Below, piece by piece: positions 63,461 to 64,000 of a DNA stretch of 64,000 bases. This DNA is from Yanghanlia sp047501535 (GTDB lineage Bacteria; Pseudomonadota; Gammaproteobacteria; Burkholderiales; Burkholderiaceae_B): positions 62,001-126,000 of the forward strand of contig NZ_JAZDRJ010000004.1 in assembly GCF_047501535.1 (NCBI RefSeq), given 5' to 3'. Position numbers and translations under genes: made by a program. Below the pieces are notes generated by a model. It did not search any database. It was not told where the DNA came from and saw nothing but the letters and a program-made list of their open reading frames with translations. Each line of letters starts with the position of its first letter. The stretch's first letter is position 1.

Positions 63461-64000
63461 TCAAGCACGGCTGCTCACCCGTCGCCCTCCATACTCGGCC
63501 AGCCCAATCCCCAAAAAAATCATGACCAAGGCCCACCCGTGATACGCACGAAAATCCTCACCTAATAGCGTCACCGCCAACAAGGCGCCCCACAGCGGCA
63601 AGAGATTGATGAACAGCCCTGCCCGGTTCGGGCCTATCAGCTCCACGGCGCGAATAAAGAAAAGCTGACTGAGCAGTGTCGGCAACACGACGATATACAG
63701 GATGATCAACCAGCCTTGCCATTTGGGCAGAATGGTCGCGCCTTGCATGGCTTCGACGGCTAGCAAGGGCACCGACGTGAGCGTCGCTCCCAGACACAGT
63801 ATGAACATCAAGCTCGTCCAGTGCACCTGTGGCTTACTGCGTAACATAGCGGTATACACACCGTAGGCGATAATCGCCACGACCATCAGGGCGTCACCCG
63901 CATTAATATTCAACGCCACCAGATGGCCTATTTGGCCCTGTGCAGCAATAATGATTACACCAACAAAAGAGAGCAGAAAACCGATGACCTGTTCTTTGAC
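63461..64000 (-). CDS. EamA/DMT-family transporter (5' part outside window)
   Basis: Drug/metabolite transporter superfamily. The frame is open through base 64000, so the gene continues beyond the window. The visible 179 codons give the last helix of the first EamA repeat (VIGFLLSFVGVIIIAAQGQI) and the whole second repeat, including AIIAYGVYTAMLRSKPQ, VVLPTLLSQLFFIRAVELIG, NRAGLFINLLPLWGALLAV and the final helix ALVMIFLGIGLAEYGGRR. The substrate cannot be told. Confidence 0.88.
   Translation of the reverse strand, partial: VKEQVIGFLLSFVGVIIIAAQGQIGHLVALNINAGDALMVVAIIAYGVYTAMLRSKPQVHWTSLMFILCLGATLTSVPLLAVEAMQGATILPKWQGWLIILYIVVLPTLLSQLFFIRAVELIGPNRAGLFINLLPLWGALLAVTLLGEDFRAYHGWALVMIFLGIGLAEYGGRRVSSRA

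Overview
The window reads as chromosomal DNA of a betaproteobacterium, most likely of the family Alcaligenaceae (the Bordetella, Achromobacter, Pusillimonas and Advenella group). The reasons are the housekeeping gene order (ribB-ribH-nusB-thiL-pgpA-cinA on one strand; ftsY divergent from rsmD-coaD-ferredoxin; CIRCE-controlled groESL next to pyrF) and the presence of three free-standing tripartite-tricarboxylate (Bug/TctC-type) binding proteins beside catabolic enzymes. No rRNA, tRNA, CRISPR array, phage or complete transposon was seen. Assignments rest on reading the translated sequences and motifs; no database search was run.

Layout. 1-3943: a catabolic operon of two 3-hydroxyisobutyrate-dehydrogenase-like reductases around an aldehyde dehydrogenase, plus a DUF1185/AA_synth protein. 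4054-6816: a scarred region with a perfect inverted repeat, a probable NmrA-type gene tail, an MDR-type oxidoreductase, a TIGR01777 epimerase pseudogene with two in-frame stops and a missing N-terminus, and a Blc-type lipocalin. 7067-11284: a GGDEF diguanylate cyclase, then groES-groEL behind a CIRCE operator, then pyrF. 11310-16485: a catabolic cluster (acyl-CoA ligase, nitronate monooxygenase-like enzyme, Bug protein, LysR regulator). 16545-25516: the housekeeping block (cinA, pgpA, thiL, nusB, ribH, a RibB fused to a RibA-like domain, a CYTH-CHAD protein, ftsY, rsmD, coaD, ferredoxin). 25546-32612: a MOSC N-terminal-domain protein, AsmA, metY, a PilZ flagellar brake, a thiopurine methyltransferase and a lytic transglycosylase.

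32638-42864 is the most interesting stretch. An acyl-CoA dehydrogenase, a Bug binding protein, an IclR regulator, a hotdog thioesterase, a fused enoyl-CoA hydratase/3-hydroxyacyl-CoA dehydrogenase, a thiolase, an SDR and both subunits of a 3-oxoacid CoA-transferase lie in three transcription units. Both divergent promoter regions carry copies of the same palindrome, TTCTGC-N3-GCAG. This looks like one IclR-controlled uptake and beta-oxidation-type pathway, perhaps for a dicarboxylic or ring-derived acid, closed by a strong terminator.

42949-50742: an iron-regulated (Fur box) TonB siderophore receptor, an isolated fdhD, and a two-component pair made of a MHYT hybrid kinase and an HD-GYP response regulator. 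Together with the GGDEF and PilZ proteins this puts c-di-GMP synthesis, breakdown and reception in one window. 50776-52945: a small sulfur-oxidation operon (fccB/soxF-soxY-soxZ) without its usual partners. 53127-57134: a hypothetical gene and a GntR-Bug-acyl-CoA ligase module with a TGGT-N3-ACCA operator. 57181-59953: a copper pair (OprC-type receptor and a DUF2946 protein). 60086-61576: a decayed locus with the first 19 codons of an amino-acid racemase, an IS3-type end and a SulP transporter with an internal deletion and frameshift. 61688-64000: pbpG, a DUF2058 protein and the 3' part of an EamA transporter that runs off the window.
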